Shown here: piece by piece, positions 11,762-24,731 of the stretch
Position numbering within the stretch: the stretch's first letter is position 1
Layout of the letters: the number at the start of each line of letters is the position of its first letter
Source of the DNA: Bagarius yarrelli
Taxonomy: Eukaryota; Chordata; Actinopteri; Siluriformes; Sisoridae
Reading direction: 5' to 3'
Length of the DNA: 64,000 nt
Assembly (NCBI GenBank): GCA_005784505.1
Contig: VCAZ01000037.1
Location: 2,323,856 to 2,387,855 of the forward strand
Notes under the pieces: model-generated
Database searches by the model: none
What the model was told of the DNA's origin: nothing
The model's input: the letters and a program-made list of their open reading frames with translations, nothing else
Translations under genes and position numbers: made by a program

Positions 11762-14013
11762 ATGTCAAGATCTGACGAGGTGAACAAAATGACGGAAAAC
11801 GTCTACAAGGTACTTCCTGTTTTTTTAATTTGCTTACTAGCTCCGCCCCTTGATTTTACCTTTACACCTGTTTCGAATAAATAGTGTGAATCTTCTAAAA
11901 TTTTTCATTGTAGCACAAGTATGTTCAATTTCCCGTCAGTAAAGCTTCTATTTTATATTTACCACCTGGTGCGCCACTGGAGGGATGGGGTTAGGACGTA
12001 TATAATAGTCCACACACTTTTGGGGCCTGCAGAGATCTGTTTTACTAGTTGTAACACTGCAGAATGGGCGTGTTAGGGGGCCCAACAACATATTCTTTCA
12101 TATGGCCCAAAATTGCTAACAGTGCCCCTGATAACCACAGAGGGGCATCACTGGTATCACCATGGCAACCAGCAATAAAGTAAATGTAGGCATTCCTCCA
12201 AGTGCAATGTTGCTAAATTAAAATATTACATTTTAGAGTGTCTGAGGTGTGTGTGTGTGTGTATGTGTGTGTGTTCAGGGCATTCTGGAGCAGTTTAACC
12301 CCAGTTTGAAAAACTTTGTTACCATGGGCAAACATTATGAGAAAGCGCTGACAGGTAAGAAAATATGATTAAATATATGAAATATTGTAAGATAAAAAGG
12401 AATTAAATGAACATTCCAGTAGATTAGTGTTTCTCAACATGGGTTTCAGGGACCTTTAGGGGGGTCCAGGACATAACATTTTTATAATCTTTAATCCAAG
12501 CACCAAGGTTGACTTAAAACTCGAAATCGAAAGCTCTGTGGCCTTTTCTTTTAAATACTCTTTATGAAAGAAATCCGACAGGCATCTGTGGCTGCAAAAA
12601 TATCTGGCAACCACCTGCTATACACTTTAGTAGTTCCCCTACCAGCATGGTGGATAATATTGTTAAAATAATTAGTGTGAAATAAAGTGTGTAAAACTAA
12701 TCAATGGATGGAACAGAATCATAGAATTTCCATCTGTTAGCTAAAAAATTGCCAAAATTGCTTGTTTAATTTGGGTGGGAGGGGCAATGATAACACCACC
12801 AGCCAATCACAGACATAGCATGTGTGAAAGCTGATTCAGCATCAGCAGCCCACATCGGGACCAGTAGATGGGTAACGACTTTTTAGTAATGACTTACAAA
12901 TAAAATTATTGTAAACTAAAATACAGTATTAATTTTGAAAATGTATCCTCTCTCTCCATCCTTCTCTCATTTCTCTCTTCTTGTTTCCCCTCTGCGCAGG
13001 AGTGACTGTCGCAGCCAAAGGCTACTTCGACGCGCTGGTTAAACTGGGAGAACTGGCCAGTGACAGCCAGAGCTCGAAAGAACTGGGTAAGGAGAGCAAG
13101 AAAAAAGAATGAGGACAAGAATGAGGGGAGACGGAGAAGGAAAAAGGAATATAATGAAGTTGAAGGAAACATTCATTTAATGAGAGAGAAAAAAAATTCA
13201 AGTGAAGGAAGTGAGAGATGGACTGAAAGAGAAGAGATGGAAAAGACGAAGGAAAGTAGAAAAAGAGGGAAATAAAAAAAAAAGGATATGAGACAAAAAT
13301 GAGGAATTCTGGTTACTATGGAAGAGTCAGGAAGGAGGGGAAGTACAGAAACGGAAAAGACGAGTGCAGAATAAAAAGAGGAATGTAAAAAAGAGGGAGA
13401 GAGGTATTGAAGGTTAATGAGGCAAGTGAGACAAAAACTGGGGGGGTGAGACAATAAATTTAAAAAAGGCAGAGATACAGAGAGATATAGATGGATGTAG
13501 TAAAGGTGATGAAAAAAGAAGAGAAAGGACATAGAGAGACCAACAAGGCAAGTAAATAAAAGAGTAAAGATAAAGGAGAGGGACTAGAGGACAGGGACAG
13601 AAAAGATTAGAACCGTACCGTTAAAACAAACGAATGTATCGTAAAAGAGAGAAAGAGAAAATAAGGGAAAGAGAGAAAAAGAGAGGGGTCTTTGTTGAAA
13701 GATTAACAACACCACATGATCGCATTGTGCCGCTGGAGGCAGTGGGGGTGGACGAGAGAATTGGAGGGGGTGAAGAAAAAGGGCCGCATGCCAAACTACA
13801 CACACAGAGTGTTATTCAGCGGGGGGACACACATGCAACACTCCCAGGCTGAGGGGGTGACATAAAACAGACAACAAGTTAGAACCGAGAGAAGGGAAAT
13901 AAATGTATAGAGTACCGTGAGAGAGGAGGGAATTTGCATATTTGGAATCATGTATGAATATTAATGAGGGCGGGAACAGGAGCAATCGTGTCATCTCTGT
14001 TAATTATCAGTAT

Positions 14014-14052
<39 letters not shown>

Positions 14053-15721
14053 TATCAATACACATATTGCCATGTTTATCCAAGGTTCTGAGAGGACCTT
14101 TGCTGGGCAAGCTTAGCTAGAAAAAAATAGAAGCTAACGCTTTTGGTGTTACAATTTCACAGTTCGGTGTTTTACACAGGCTCCAGTTCCAAAAAAACGT
14201 GACACAATAATCAGAAACATCGACATTTCTGTCAGGTTTGCTGTTAAACTACTGAAAAAAGGTTTGGTAAAGCTTTAAATGCGCTTTTATGACACATGCT
14301 AACACCACTTTGTTGTAAATTGTTCATTTATTCTACTACTACTGCATTTTTTTTGATCCGTTTCACTTCTGTTTTTAAAACAGTCACGGTTGCACCAGGA
14401 AATAGTCCTAAAACAGTGAAATTCTTCTACAGCAACTAGACGGAACCTTCCAGAACCTGGGTGGAAAAACTTACCAATACACAGTCAAAAACTTCGATAT
14501 AATCTTGTATTTTTTTTTATAAATGACGACACAGTTTACCACATGAAAAGTCTTGTATTGTATTGGTGTATTTATTATTAAAAAAGCCAAACTGACAGAA
14601 TTACCACAGACGTTTGGTTAGCAATTAGCGCCAAGTATAACATCGGTCGCAGTTTTTAGCTACACAGACTTGTTTTTGAAGTCTTTTGTTAACTTTTCTG
14701 AGAGAAATGTTGATACTCCTAATTGTTTTGTCTTATTTTTATTGTAAAATCTCTCCGTCTTTATGCTGTTAACAGCTTTCCATCTTAAAAATTAGCCTAA
14801 ATTGTTTGCAAATTCTTGCTGATGACTCAATTAACAGTGAGTTTTGTGTGCTTTTTTCAAATATTATGTAACACACGTTATCAGCCATATTTAGCTTGAA
14901 AAATCACCGGGTATATTTCTGGTTTGCACTGGAGTCAGTCAGTGTATACCGCTATATCTGGCAGGTTTTTCCGGTTGTGTGCGAGATGTTGTGTATTTGT
15001 GCATCTTTGTGCGTATTGATTTTCTGTCTTTATTGCAGGTGACACACTGTTCCAGATGGCCGAGGTGCACAGACAGATCCAGGTGCAGTTAGAGGACGTG
15101 GTGAGTGCACATTGTATTGATTGGTTAGGGTTAGGGTTTTCTTTTTGTCCATGATATGTTTCCAGAAATGTTCTGCTCAGCTCCTGATGAAATATGAATG
15201 TACTGACTGCATAGGGGACGGACATGCTGCTTATTTTATTTACAGCCCTCTATTCATTTGCCATGTGGAAAAAAAACAATAGTATTATAATTATAATAAG
15301 ATACGTGCACATTCAGGAATTGTGTATACGTTCACAGACAAGACTGTATAGGAATACCCCGGAATTTAACTAATTTTCAATAAACATTTCGACTTTAATT
15401 GCTTTTTTAGAATTTTTTACATTTTTATCTCATAAATATAAACATGGCATACCGATGTGAATAAAATGTACAGTAGGCAAGGGCGGGGGAGTTAGGGTTC
15501 TAGGGGCACACCATTTTAAGGCGCCATTAATATATCTGGGGTTTTTTTTTATTAGTAACAGTACTAGCAGTGATGTAATATCATGTTTGGTGCGGAATGG
15601 TTGTGGTAGGGGGCCCAACATCTATCCATCCATCCATCCATCAAGAAAGAAACAAACTAACAAAAAAAGAAGCACATTATAGATAGATGGATGGATGGAT
15701 GGATGGATGGATAGATGAATG

Positions 15722-15767
<46 letters not shown>

Positions 15768-15780
15768 TAGACAGACAGAC

Positions 15781-15823
<43 letters not shown>

Positions 15824-18800
15824 ATAAGATAAAGAAATAATTGATTTTGATTATAGGGGCAATTCAGAAAGTAATAAAAAAGATCTTGTGTATTTATTCC
15901 TTTTTTCTTTCTTTCGCCAGCTGAAGCTGTTTCACTCTGAACTTCTCTCTCAGCTGGAACAGAAGCTCGACCTTGATATTAAATTTCTCACCGTGAGTCT
16001 GTATTTTTTTTTTAAAAACTGAATTGTGCTAGTCTCCGTTCTATTAACTAGCTAAGATATTAATAGGTTAAGTATTTGGGATTAAAGAGTTTTGTTTCTA
16101 GGCGACACTGAAGAAATACCAGAGCGAGCGGAGGTCGAAGGCGGAGTCGATCGAACGCTGCCAGTCACAGCTGAAGAAACTACGCAGGAAAAGTCAAGGC
16201 AGTCGCCACCCGAATAAATACGGAGACCGAGAAATGCAGGTAGACGGATACAAGTGATCACGTATTAATAATATACTGGACCGGTTTTAGCTTAAAGTCT
16301 GGGGTTTTAGGCATGTTATCTGTAGATCACCATGTCTAATGTCCCAGTGTTCTCTATAAAGATTAGATTAATATTATATGTTTACTAAATTTGAAAAAAA
16401 AAAAGCAGTTCAATATTATTCCTGTAAAACAAGACAATTATTTAAAAATAGGAAAAAAGATGAAATGTGAGCGTAGAACAAAATATATTTCTTAAAATCA
16501 AGATTCAGAAATAAAATTAAAGATGTTTTAAATGAACCCTGTATTTATCAAGTACCAGAATTGATAATAATGAATTAATAAATCAAAAATCATACATCGA
16601 AATAATATGTAAATGAAGTATACTTATTAAATATTGTAAAAATTGCATTGCAATAAAATATAGAAAAGGTGACATGACTGGTGTGTTGATTGTAACCCTA
16701 AATAACTAAAAATATTAGTTGTAGCTTGTTCGTTTTATTTTTCTAGCTTGTTTTTTGGTTTTATTATTATGTGATTGTCTGAAATGAACATGGTGTAAAA
16801 TTTGGGTAATAACATTCTAGTTTGTGCTTTAACATCATTGATTAAACTCATGTAACAACAGGCTTAAAGTAAAGTTATGGGAAAAAATGTAAAATATTGG
16901 AAAGTTTCGGAAAGCTGGAAAGATGGACCTCGCTTCCTGCTTTTGTCAATTTTGTTTTGATTTTATTCTCACATTGAACCATCTTTTCCTTCACTCTGTA
17001 TGTGTGTGAGGTTCATCCGACTGCCATTACAAACACAACACGATAGCGGGCGGTTCTTTATAAGAAACAATAACGAACAAAGTCTTTCCTGTCCCTGTCC
17101 CTGTGTCAGTTTGTGGAGCTGATGAGTCGCAGGCAGACGGAGTTGGACTCTTTGGTAGCTGTAGGTTATCGCTCGGCTCTCACCGAGGAAAGGAGGAGGT
17201 ACTGCTTCCTGGTGGACCGCCAGTGCTCTGTCACCAAGCTGCTCATTAACTACCACAACAAGGTACACAACTGCAGCTGATCACAACTAGCCTTTGCTAC
17301 AACATGATAAACGGCAACAAATCAAATGTGTAGGGAATACTTTACCTTACGCAACTACAACAAAGTGGTGCTAATTACAATAAACTACCACTGCAGGGTA
17401 CAGCGGGACCAAATGCACATAATCACAAACTATTCTATAAACAACCATTACGGCCACCCGCTACATCTACCACCACTGACACTCCAACTACTAACCCAGC
17501 ATCATCAATTATCACTGTACGTTACACAGCTACAGCTCACTACAATAAACTCCCAACGCACAACCACAGCCAACAATGATAAACTCCCAAAAAAATCTAC
17601 CACCACTTCCAATAAATCACAACTGTAACCCAAGATATGTTACCCAGCTGCAGCTTTTTGTACCACTTCCGACTACCCAAAATAAATGGTAACAACCTCT
17701 CAAAAAAAACAGTTCCAAACAAGCAAGTAAACAATTCGGTAACACACCACACTTATACTTTGTCCTTTGACACTAAAATTACACGTTTTCTACAGGTACG
17801 TGAGCTCTTGGCACAAAAGTTGTCATCATGGCAACAGTCTTGTTCCCAGCCAACAAAATTACCAGAACGAGCGCTGAACCTGCTGCGTCACACGGCCCCT
17901 CAGAGCACCGGGGCTTCTGGGATAGCAGAAGTCTTACGACACACTAAACTGGGCTCGGCTCAGTCTGGAGAGCAGGTACAGCTTTTATTGTATCCTGCAA
18001 CAGGGTTACTTTAAAATAATTAGGAAAGTGATTCAATCTGGATAATTTTGTCGCCACTTACTCCTACAGAGGTTGTCCATACAGGAAGTCCCACCCCTAC
18101 CGAATGGCGACTCCAGCAATCGCTCCCAGCATCAGCGCGGTGGATCATCTTGCTCATCTGATCCCACCCCTCGCTCCATCTCCTCACTAAACAGCACCAC
18201 CCACATTATCAGCACCTCTCCAAGCCCTGCCCACCCACAACCTACCTCTGTGCCGCCAGGAGGTGTTCCGTGCTTGCTTTCTCCGCCCTCTGGTTCTGCA
18301 TTTCTCTCTCTTAGCCCCGCCTCTGCTTCATCCCTTAATTCTCTACAAGGCTTGGCTCCACCCCCTAGCACCCCCCATACTCCACCCCTGCCCCACAGTG
18401 CACCTCTCTCTCGTGCCCTTACTCCCGTACCACCCTCTGCCTTCTCTCCTCCAGCCTATAACCCTCTACTGCTCAAGGCAACTGATACCTACGCAACCTC
18501 TACATTGCCGTTGCCAAGGAAACAAACAAATGAGTTGCGAACAGGATTTATGGGTAATTAGTTACATTACATTCTCAATGCACTTATCATAAAGTAACAA
18601 TCTGAATAATATCTAAGAATTATTTTTCTTTTTTTTTTGAAATTATCCCGAAGATAGCTAAATGTTTGTTTTTTTTCCCCTTCAGGTTCCACTCTACCCC
18701 GTGTACTCCCTCTCTGTCCCCCACTCCAGGTGGAGGCACTGTTCTCACACTCGCCCAGCTCTAGTGACAGGATAGAAAAAGGAGAGAGAGGAGGCTCATT

Positions 18801-20783
18801 TCTCCTGCCCTTCCTTCCCGGGGATGTTGTCAATCTTTTGATAAGTGAGCCGAGAGACGGATGGCACTACGGACAGAACGAGAGAACTGGGCGGTAAAAA
18901 AAACCCCATTTGTTTGACTATAGATATATTTGTGTAGATATATTTGGTACACTATATGTTTGTGTTCAAATAAATATTCTAAATTGAGCTGTTGTGTTTT
19001 CTAAAGAAAAGGATGGTTTCCCTTCTCCTACACACAGCCACTCCCGCACACATCGACTCCGACTCAACAAGACGCTGTCAGGTCTGACTCCAGCTCTGTA
19101 CTCTATGGACCATGGAATCACAAAAGTGTGTTAATAGTGTCTTTCTGTCCTTTTAGTTCTCCGGGTCTGTCCAAGTTAAACAGTACAAGTATGGGTCAGT
19201 TAGACAGGCTGCCCCCTGCAGGTGAGTTTGTGAAGCTCAGTCCAGACTCTGAGGAGGAGCGGGGGATCAGCACATTCAGGCCACGCCCATACAGCATGAT
19301 GAACCCTGACACCAGACGCATGAGTCCAGGACATGCTGAGCAGAAGGGTAAAGAGCAGGTGAGTCACATGAGAACAGTCTTATAGTCTTTTATATGTTCT
19401 GTTATGTCATTCAGCTATTAGCTGTCTGTCTGTAAAACACTTTGTCTGTCTATTTGTTGGTTGGCCTGTCTAGCTGTATAGGATCAAGATTGATTAGTCA
19501 GTCTGTCCTTCTATCTGTCTATCTGTCTGTTACTCTGTCCATATACAAGACTATATATCTGTCTGCTGGACAATAATTCAATAACAACAGTTATCCCAAT
19601 AGAATAATTATCTGCCGTAAGCGAAAGCGCAAGATTGTAGCACACCGAGGGCGTAAAGACGTCAGTCGGTAATGAAGATAATCTTATTAATGTCGGCTTT
19701 GTTATAAAGGAAAAATCCAGCAAATGTGTATGTTTTACCAAGCCAAAACACACGCATGCATTGCTTTTTAGGGAAATTGTGACGCACCAGGCTGTTGAGA
19801 ATCCATATTGCAGAAGACGGTTTACTTATATAACCACCAATTTGTAGTGTAGCTAGCATATAAAACTAGCTAACCGGAAGTGATAGCGGAAATGCTACAG
19901 CAGAGCTAGAACTCAGGTGATGGTGCCCTCTGATGCTGAGAAGGTGGTATTGTTACAGAAATGTTATGAAGGTAAAATGATGCCAAAAAGATTTGCATGC
20001 GCAGGGTAATATTTGCAATATTAGTGTACGCGACATTGCAAGCGTAAAATAAATTTGCATAGTTGTTATAAGCTCAAAAAAACAGTTGTTGAATAATTGC
20101 AACTCAAAATTCATTTGACAATAAATATATAAATATTTATAAAATAAATTTTGACCTAAGTTTTGTCCACGTTTACATTTTTGGCATCTTTTTTTGCGCA
20201 AAAATGCAGCCAAAAGCCTTGCAAGTCTGAAACAGTTGTTACTCTGACTGTTTTTTGTCCAGCCTTAAATCTTCTCTTTTCTCTGAAAATAAAAAAATCT
20301 AGATTAGTGTAACATTTAACACTATTTCGACTATTGGAAAAGTAGTAGCGCAGTGGTTAAGTTGTTATAAAGTGTTGGACTGCTATTTGGAAGCTCAGGG
20401 TTTAATTCCTAGCACAGACAAACTGCCCGAACTGGACCCCTGAGCAAGGCCCTTAACCCAAATTACTCAGTTGTATAAAAGAGATAAATGTAAGTCGCTC
20501 TGGATAAGGACGTCTGCCAAATGCAGAAATGTTAATGTTGGATTGACACTCATCCCTTCACCCCTGTGTTCACTACAGTTCACCGCTGACCGATGGTCTC
20601 CCCCTCCGTCTCCCACCAGGTAAACCGCCATCATCCTGCGCTTACGCGCTACAAATCTCACTGCTCTTTTACTCATTAGCATGCTAATTTGCATATCCCG
20701 CCCCCCTCAGGATGAATCCGTTCGCTCATATCCGCCTGAGGAAGACCGTAACCAACGATCGCTCGGCTCCACTCATCGAGTAG
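11762..20783 (+). CDS. baiap2: BAIAP2/IRSp53-family protein: I-BAR (IMD) domain, Ser/Pro linker, SH3 domain
   Basis: IRSp53-family proteins bend membranes with an N-terminal I-BAR domain and recruit actin regulators through an SH3 domain, acting in filopodia and synapses. Exons: 11762-11809, 12279-12354, 13000-13086, 15039-15100, 15921-15992, 16102-16239, 17110-17262, 17796-17975, 18070-18553, 18686-18893, 19007-19081 or 19129, 19157-19358, 20579-20619, 20711-20783; 632 or 648 residues. The I-BAR (about 1-250) has [53 protein letters not shown] and [17 protein letters not shown], closer to BAIAP2 than to BAIAP2L1/L2. Exon 9 encodes a 161-residue Ser/Pro linker. The SH3 (exons 10-11) has [18 protein letters not shown] and GWFPFSYT. 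The tail [22 protein letters not shown] is the family C-terminus. The CRIB segment of mammalian BAIAP2 is missing, and the SH3 RT loop carries about ten extra residues. Which teleost duplicate this is cannot be decided here. Confidence 0.9.
13110..13800. repeat. Purine-rich (GA/AAAG) stretch in intron 3 of the BAIAP2-type gene
   Basis: The top strand is almost all A and G with GAGAAAG/GAAAGAG runs, and the opposite strand is a long polypyrimidine. It generates several long but meaningless Lys/Glu- or Phe/Leu/Ser-rich frames. A (GT)n array lies at 14018-14048. Confidence 0.75.
15620..15825. repeat. Compound tetranucleotide array (CATC, GATG, GACA, GATA)
   Basis: A short (CATC)n block at 15626-15642 is followed about 45 nt on by its complement (GATG)n, and then by (GACA)n and a near-perfect (GATA)n. 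It lies in the intron between the exons ending at 15100 and starting at 15921. The CATC and GATG blocks could pair as a hairpin. Confidence 0.85.
20340..20540 (+). repeat. tRNA-derived SINE, family A, in the baiap2 intron
   Basis: The sequence has an A-box-like start (GTAGCGCAGTGGTTAAG), a B box (GGGTTTAATTCCTAG) and the conserved tail phrases AAGGCCCTTAACCC, GAGATAAATGTAAGTCGCTC and GGATAAGGACGTCTGCCAA. It ends about 40 nt before the exon at 20579. Confidence 0.85.
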
Positions 20784-21359
20784 AAAGGAACAGCAATTAG
20801 TTTGTTTCTTATTTTTGTTTGGATTGATAAAAAAAAAATGATTATTTTTACATAAATAATTGTGAGGAAGTTTAATAAGTAATTTCAGTAATTTGGAATC
20901 TGATAAAAAAGCCAGTAAATTTATACATCTTGTGACAAAAAATACTGATATGGCTATTTCTTTATTCATTAAAGAAGGTTCCATTTTATATTTCGGTTAA
21001 ATATTCGATTCACAGATTGTACAAATGATGAATTATTACTCAAACTTATGAACAGGTACAGTATTAAAAAAATGTGCCAAAAAATGTTCTCACATTATGG
21101 CTCAGGTGTGTGCCAGAAATCAGGTTAGGTTATGTGTTTATACATATTTAAAGTCAGTATTAAGTTTATTATGCTGTCTGGCCTTGTAAGTGAAATCTCC
21201 ATTTTAGAGCTCTAGCTGATTTACCGCCAAAACCACATCATGAGGTGTTCTGTTTTGTTGCTCTCAAAGACACAAAGCTAATTGCGTTTTGTTAAAATTT
21301 AGTCAAAGTTACAGTATCTTAGTAAACTGTTTCTATCAGTTAACAAACACAAAGTACAC

Positions 21360-22190
21360 ATTTCTGTCAGACTTTCTGTTAGCTACATTTCCCTCAAATG
21401 TTAGCGAGATATTTACAAATATCAGCCGCTCTGTCTAGGTCTCAACTGTCTCAGCTGGGTGTATTCAGATTTTCGCTAAAACTGTAGCTAGCTTTATTCA
21501 AATTCTCTTAAATTTTAGTTAGTTTCCTTCAATTTTCCAAAGTCAAAATTCAGCTAGTTTTGTTTAAACTTTCTCTCAGACGTTAACTAGCTACATTCTC
21601 TGCGTCTTACAATCATTAGCTAGCAAATTAGTGTTCTCAGTATTTTTAGCTAGAACATTACAATTACAGCTAAATTTTTTAGCTGGCTAATTTACCATTC
21701 TCTCTCACATGTTAGCTAGTCATTAGCAAATGTTTGCGTCAAATGTTTAGCAGCCTTGAAAATTTAGCTGGCAAATGCCTAGCTATTAAATTGTATCTCA
21801 AATATTAACTATCTACTTATATTGGTGATTTTATCGCTCATATGTTAAATAGCTATATTTTAGCTATTCTAGCTACATTGAAAGCGTCGCTCAATCATTA
21901 GCTAGAAAATTATTTCTCTCCTAACTGATAGCTAGTTAATGGTACAGTTAAAATAAAATAGTCTATAAGAAATGATCGTATATTTTAGCAAATTTAGTTA
22001 GCCAAGTACATTTCCCTGAAAATGATAGCTAGCATTTTATTGTTTGCCTAGCTTTTATCAAACATCTGTCTTATGTAAGTGAATTTTAAAGGTGTTATAA
22101 TTAATAATATCTTCTCAAACATTAGCTAGCTTTATCACATTTTTTTCTTAGCAACATTACATCTTTCTCCCAACCCTACCTTGCTAGTGT
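21360..22190. repeat. Diverged tandem repeat with TTAGCTAG cores
   Basis: A degenerate unit, roughly TCTCTCAAATNTTAGCTAGCTACATTT, recurs at about 50-80 nt intervals across this stretch, with many GCTAGC/TAGCTAG cores. Similar cores occur at 3190-3890 and 60400-60560. Confidence 0.55.
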
Positions 22191-22687
22191 GCCTCCAAAG
22201 TGCACATATCTAGAGCTCTAAAGTGGAGATCTGTGTTTTTTGCCTTGAGCTATTTCGGATATCCTTTGAGTTCTGCTAATGTGTGTTTGTGGCATAAAGG
22301 AATGTTTGGGAATTTTCTTATCTTATTTGATAAAATACAGTATTTTGAAGGATCTTATGAAGGATCTTTCCAGTCTTATGAAGGATCCGGAAAGTGACAT
22401 TGTAGAAGGTCTGTGGTCTTGATGTTTTTTGTTTAGTTTTTTTCTCGTTGAAAAATGGTAGTCGGGATATTGAAGGTTACCGATCGTAAGTTCCAGTTGG
22501 AGATATATTTTATATAAGAATTTAACACGGTGCTGTAGAATTCTTCATTGTGATTGGTCGAAAGGTGTTGAGTCATTTCCAGTGCAACAGCAGCTCCTGC
22601 ATTCGCTTCTTCTCATGTTATTGTTTCCGTTGTAAGGATGCGATGTGGGTTTGACTTCGCCATGATAACAGTATTAACAGTACAGCG

Positions 22688-22728
<41 letters not shown>

Positions 22729-24189
22729 AGAGGCCAAAGCAGCAGGTGGATCCTGTAAGAATCTGGAGTCACTTGAAAGTCAGTTGTGGGGTTTTTTTTT
22801 TCGGTGAGTAATAAAGAAATAATAATAAGAAGAAATGATTACTCTTACTATTGCTCTATTTAGATTGTAATCTGTGAAGGTGAAAGATGTTCAGAGATCG
22901 ACAGAAACTTCAGGAAGTGATGGAGAAAGTTTGGGAAAGTGCGGATGTGTTGCAGAAGGAATAATTTGATCTGGTGTTTTACTTTTAATCGATTGCTCTT
23001 TCTTTATTGTCGAGAAATTTCAGGCGATTTAAAGGGCAAGTGAATCAGCTGATTGGTTGTTACTATTTCTATACAATTGTATAAACGTCTTCCACTAAAA
23101 GCTATAACATTTAAAAAAAGACAAAAAGTGTTTGTGACTTTTAGCTTCTACAGCTGAGAGGAAGCGGGAATTCTTTATAACATCTAACGTGATTCAGTCT
23201 ATTCGTAGATATACTGTAGTTCTAGGCATTTATCAGCCTTTATTCAGAGGGAAAGGACAGCAGAGGACAGACCTCTTTATTTAGAGGGATGCGGTGTGGG
23301 GGACGCCGAGCTAAAATCCAACCTCAACAGCGCCATGTACGTATATGAGAAATCAAATCCTTTTCGATGTAGTATTTTTATTTTATGTCGGATTTCTGTA
23401 AACATTTAATGCCATTTTTTTTGGTCATGTTTATGTCTATTATGTGCCTGTGTTTAATTAGATGCTACGTTGAAATTTTAACACACACACACACACTCAC
23501 TGCCTTGTAGAAAACTTGTATTGACGTATATTTTGCAATTTTATGTAATAAAAAAAAAAATGTGATGTGTTTTCTTTACATTAGTACGTGCCTTTATAAA
23601 TGTAAAAATGATCTTAGACTCAAATCCTTAGACTGTAAAATAAATTTTTATTTTCACTTTTAAATGTTTTATTGGTCCCCCCCCCCGAGATATATTTCCT
23701 TCAAATTTCTAAAAAAACGTACATTTTGTACATGAATATGTAACACTGTGATTTTTAGACTGTCGTCTCTCTTAATTTTCACTATAATACTTAATTTTCT
23801 CTCTATATATTTTTTAAGTTTAGTTAAATAAGTAAAGAAAATGAAATTAATCCGGTTTATACAGACGAAGTTATTTGACGGTGACACTGAATGTGTTTTT
23901 TGTTCGATATCGTTGCTGATTCTAAACTCGGTGATGCTAAAAGTTGACGCAGTTTAGAAGTTTGTACAGTTTTGTGATTTTTGTTAGCTAACACTTTGTT
24001 TAAGAATTGAAATAAAAGACATCTTTAATCGATTTTATTGTGGTTTTTAAAATGTCATATTCTCTACATCCTCTTCACTCACACACACTAACTTCATGTC
24101 CTCGTTTATCGCATCCCTATACCTCCTCTTTGGTCTTCCTCTTTACCTTCTGCCTGGTAGCTTCATTTCTAACATCCTCCTACCGATAT

Positions 24190-24560
24190 ATTCACTATCC
24201 CTCCTCTGGACATGTCCATCCATACATAGGAAAAATACAAAAAAATATGAAAACCATTTCTCCAGATCCCCCAGATTTCACCCCACTTGATTTTTTTTTT
24301 TTTATCCTTGGGGGCATTCGAAGGCCCAGGAAGTATCAGGTAAAGATACATAACATAAATCATCTTAACGTATCACCAACGCCATTACAAGCAGAACTCC
24401 AGCTGAGCTTGTATGTGTCCTTCAGCAGTGGAGGAACCACAAAACAATAGTAGTGATGTAGAGCAGATTATAGTAAATAAAGATGTTTTTTATAATAAAA
24501 ATATATTTTTTCTACGTATAAAAAAATTTTGGGACAGCCCTGGGGTGTGTGTGTATAATA
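24190..24560 (+). mobile_element. Relic of a mariner/IS630-type DNA transposon, C-terminal transposase fragment, copy 1
   Basis: The forward frame near 24267-24440 reads SPDPPDFTPLDFFFF...GG, then PRKYQVKIHNINHL and PLQAELQLSLY. It resembles the conserved end of mariner-type transposases around the last catalytic acid (the SPDLTPxDFFLWG motif), followed by the helix with HNINHLKERI and a short C-terminus. It has decayed through a poly(T) expansion. The same sequence occurs inverted at 32450-32690. Confidence 0.6.
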
Positions 24561-24646
24561 TATATATATAAAAATAATGGGATATAATAATAAAAATAAA
24601 ACAGGTTATAAAATGAGAAACAAGACACGCTATTAAATAGCGAATA

Positions 24647-24652
24647 TTTATT
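24647..24652 (-). terminator. ndufa3: Poly(A) signal AATAAA for ndufa3
   Basis: TTTATT on the plus strand is AATAAA on the minus strand, 80 nt downstream of the ndufa3 stop codon, a normal distance for a short 3' UTR. Confidence 0.65.
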
Positions 24653-24731
24653 GAGACACACTGATTGGAAAAGGAGATCTGTACAGATTCAAGGCTGCGG
24701 AATACTATTATCTATTTATACATTTAGCTTA

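Larger units (their letters stand above)
20784..24640. other. AT-rich interval between the BAIAP2-type gene and ndufa3
   Basis: The 3' UTR of the upstream gene must begin here, but its end cannot be fixed because many AATAAA-like hexamers occur (for example about 23546 and 24009). Within it are a TTAGCTAG-rich diverged repeat (21360-22190), an (ATT)n array (22688-22730) and a transposase relic (24190-24560). No exon chain is seen. Confidence 0.5.

Noticed and set aside
12906..13805. Long Phe/Leu/Ser-rich minus-strand frames and a Lys/Glu-rich plus-strand frame
   Set aside because: They are translations of a purine/pyrimidine-biased intron with no domain features, codon pattern or splice context.
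15620..15825. Regular tetranucleotide arrays considered as a CRISPR-like array
   Set aside because: Units are 4 bp with no spacers; this is an ordinary eukaryotic microsatellite.
16969..17268. 99-codon minus-strand frame opposite an I-BAR exon
   Set aside because: The plus strand encodes the conserved I-BAR segment [17 protein letters not shown]; the antisense frame is a shadow.
24040..24450. 136-codon plus-strand frame as a possible gene
   Set aside because: Only its second half resembles a transposase C-terminus; the first half is AT/CT-rich filler and a poly(T) expansion encodes Phe runs. Treated as a transposon relic.
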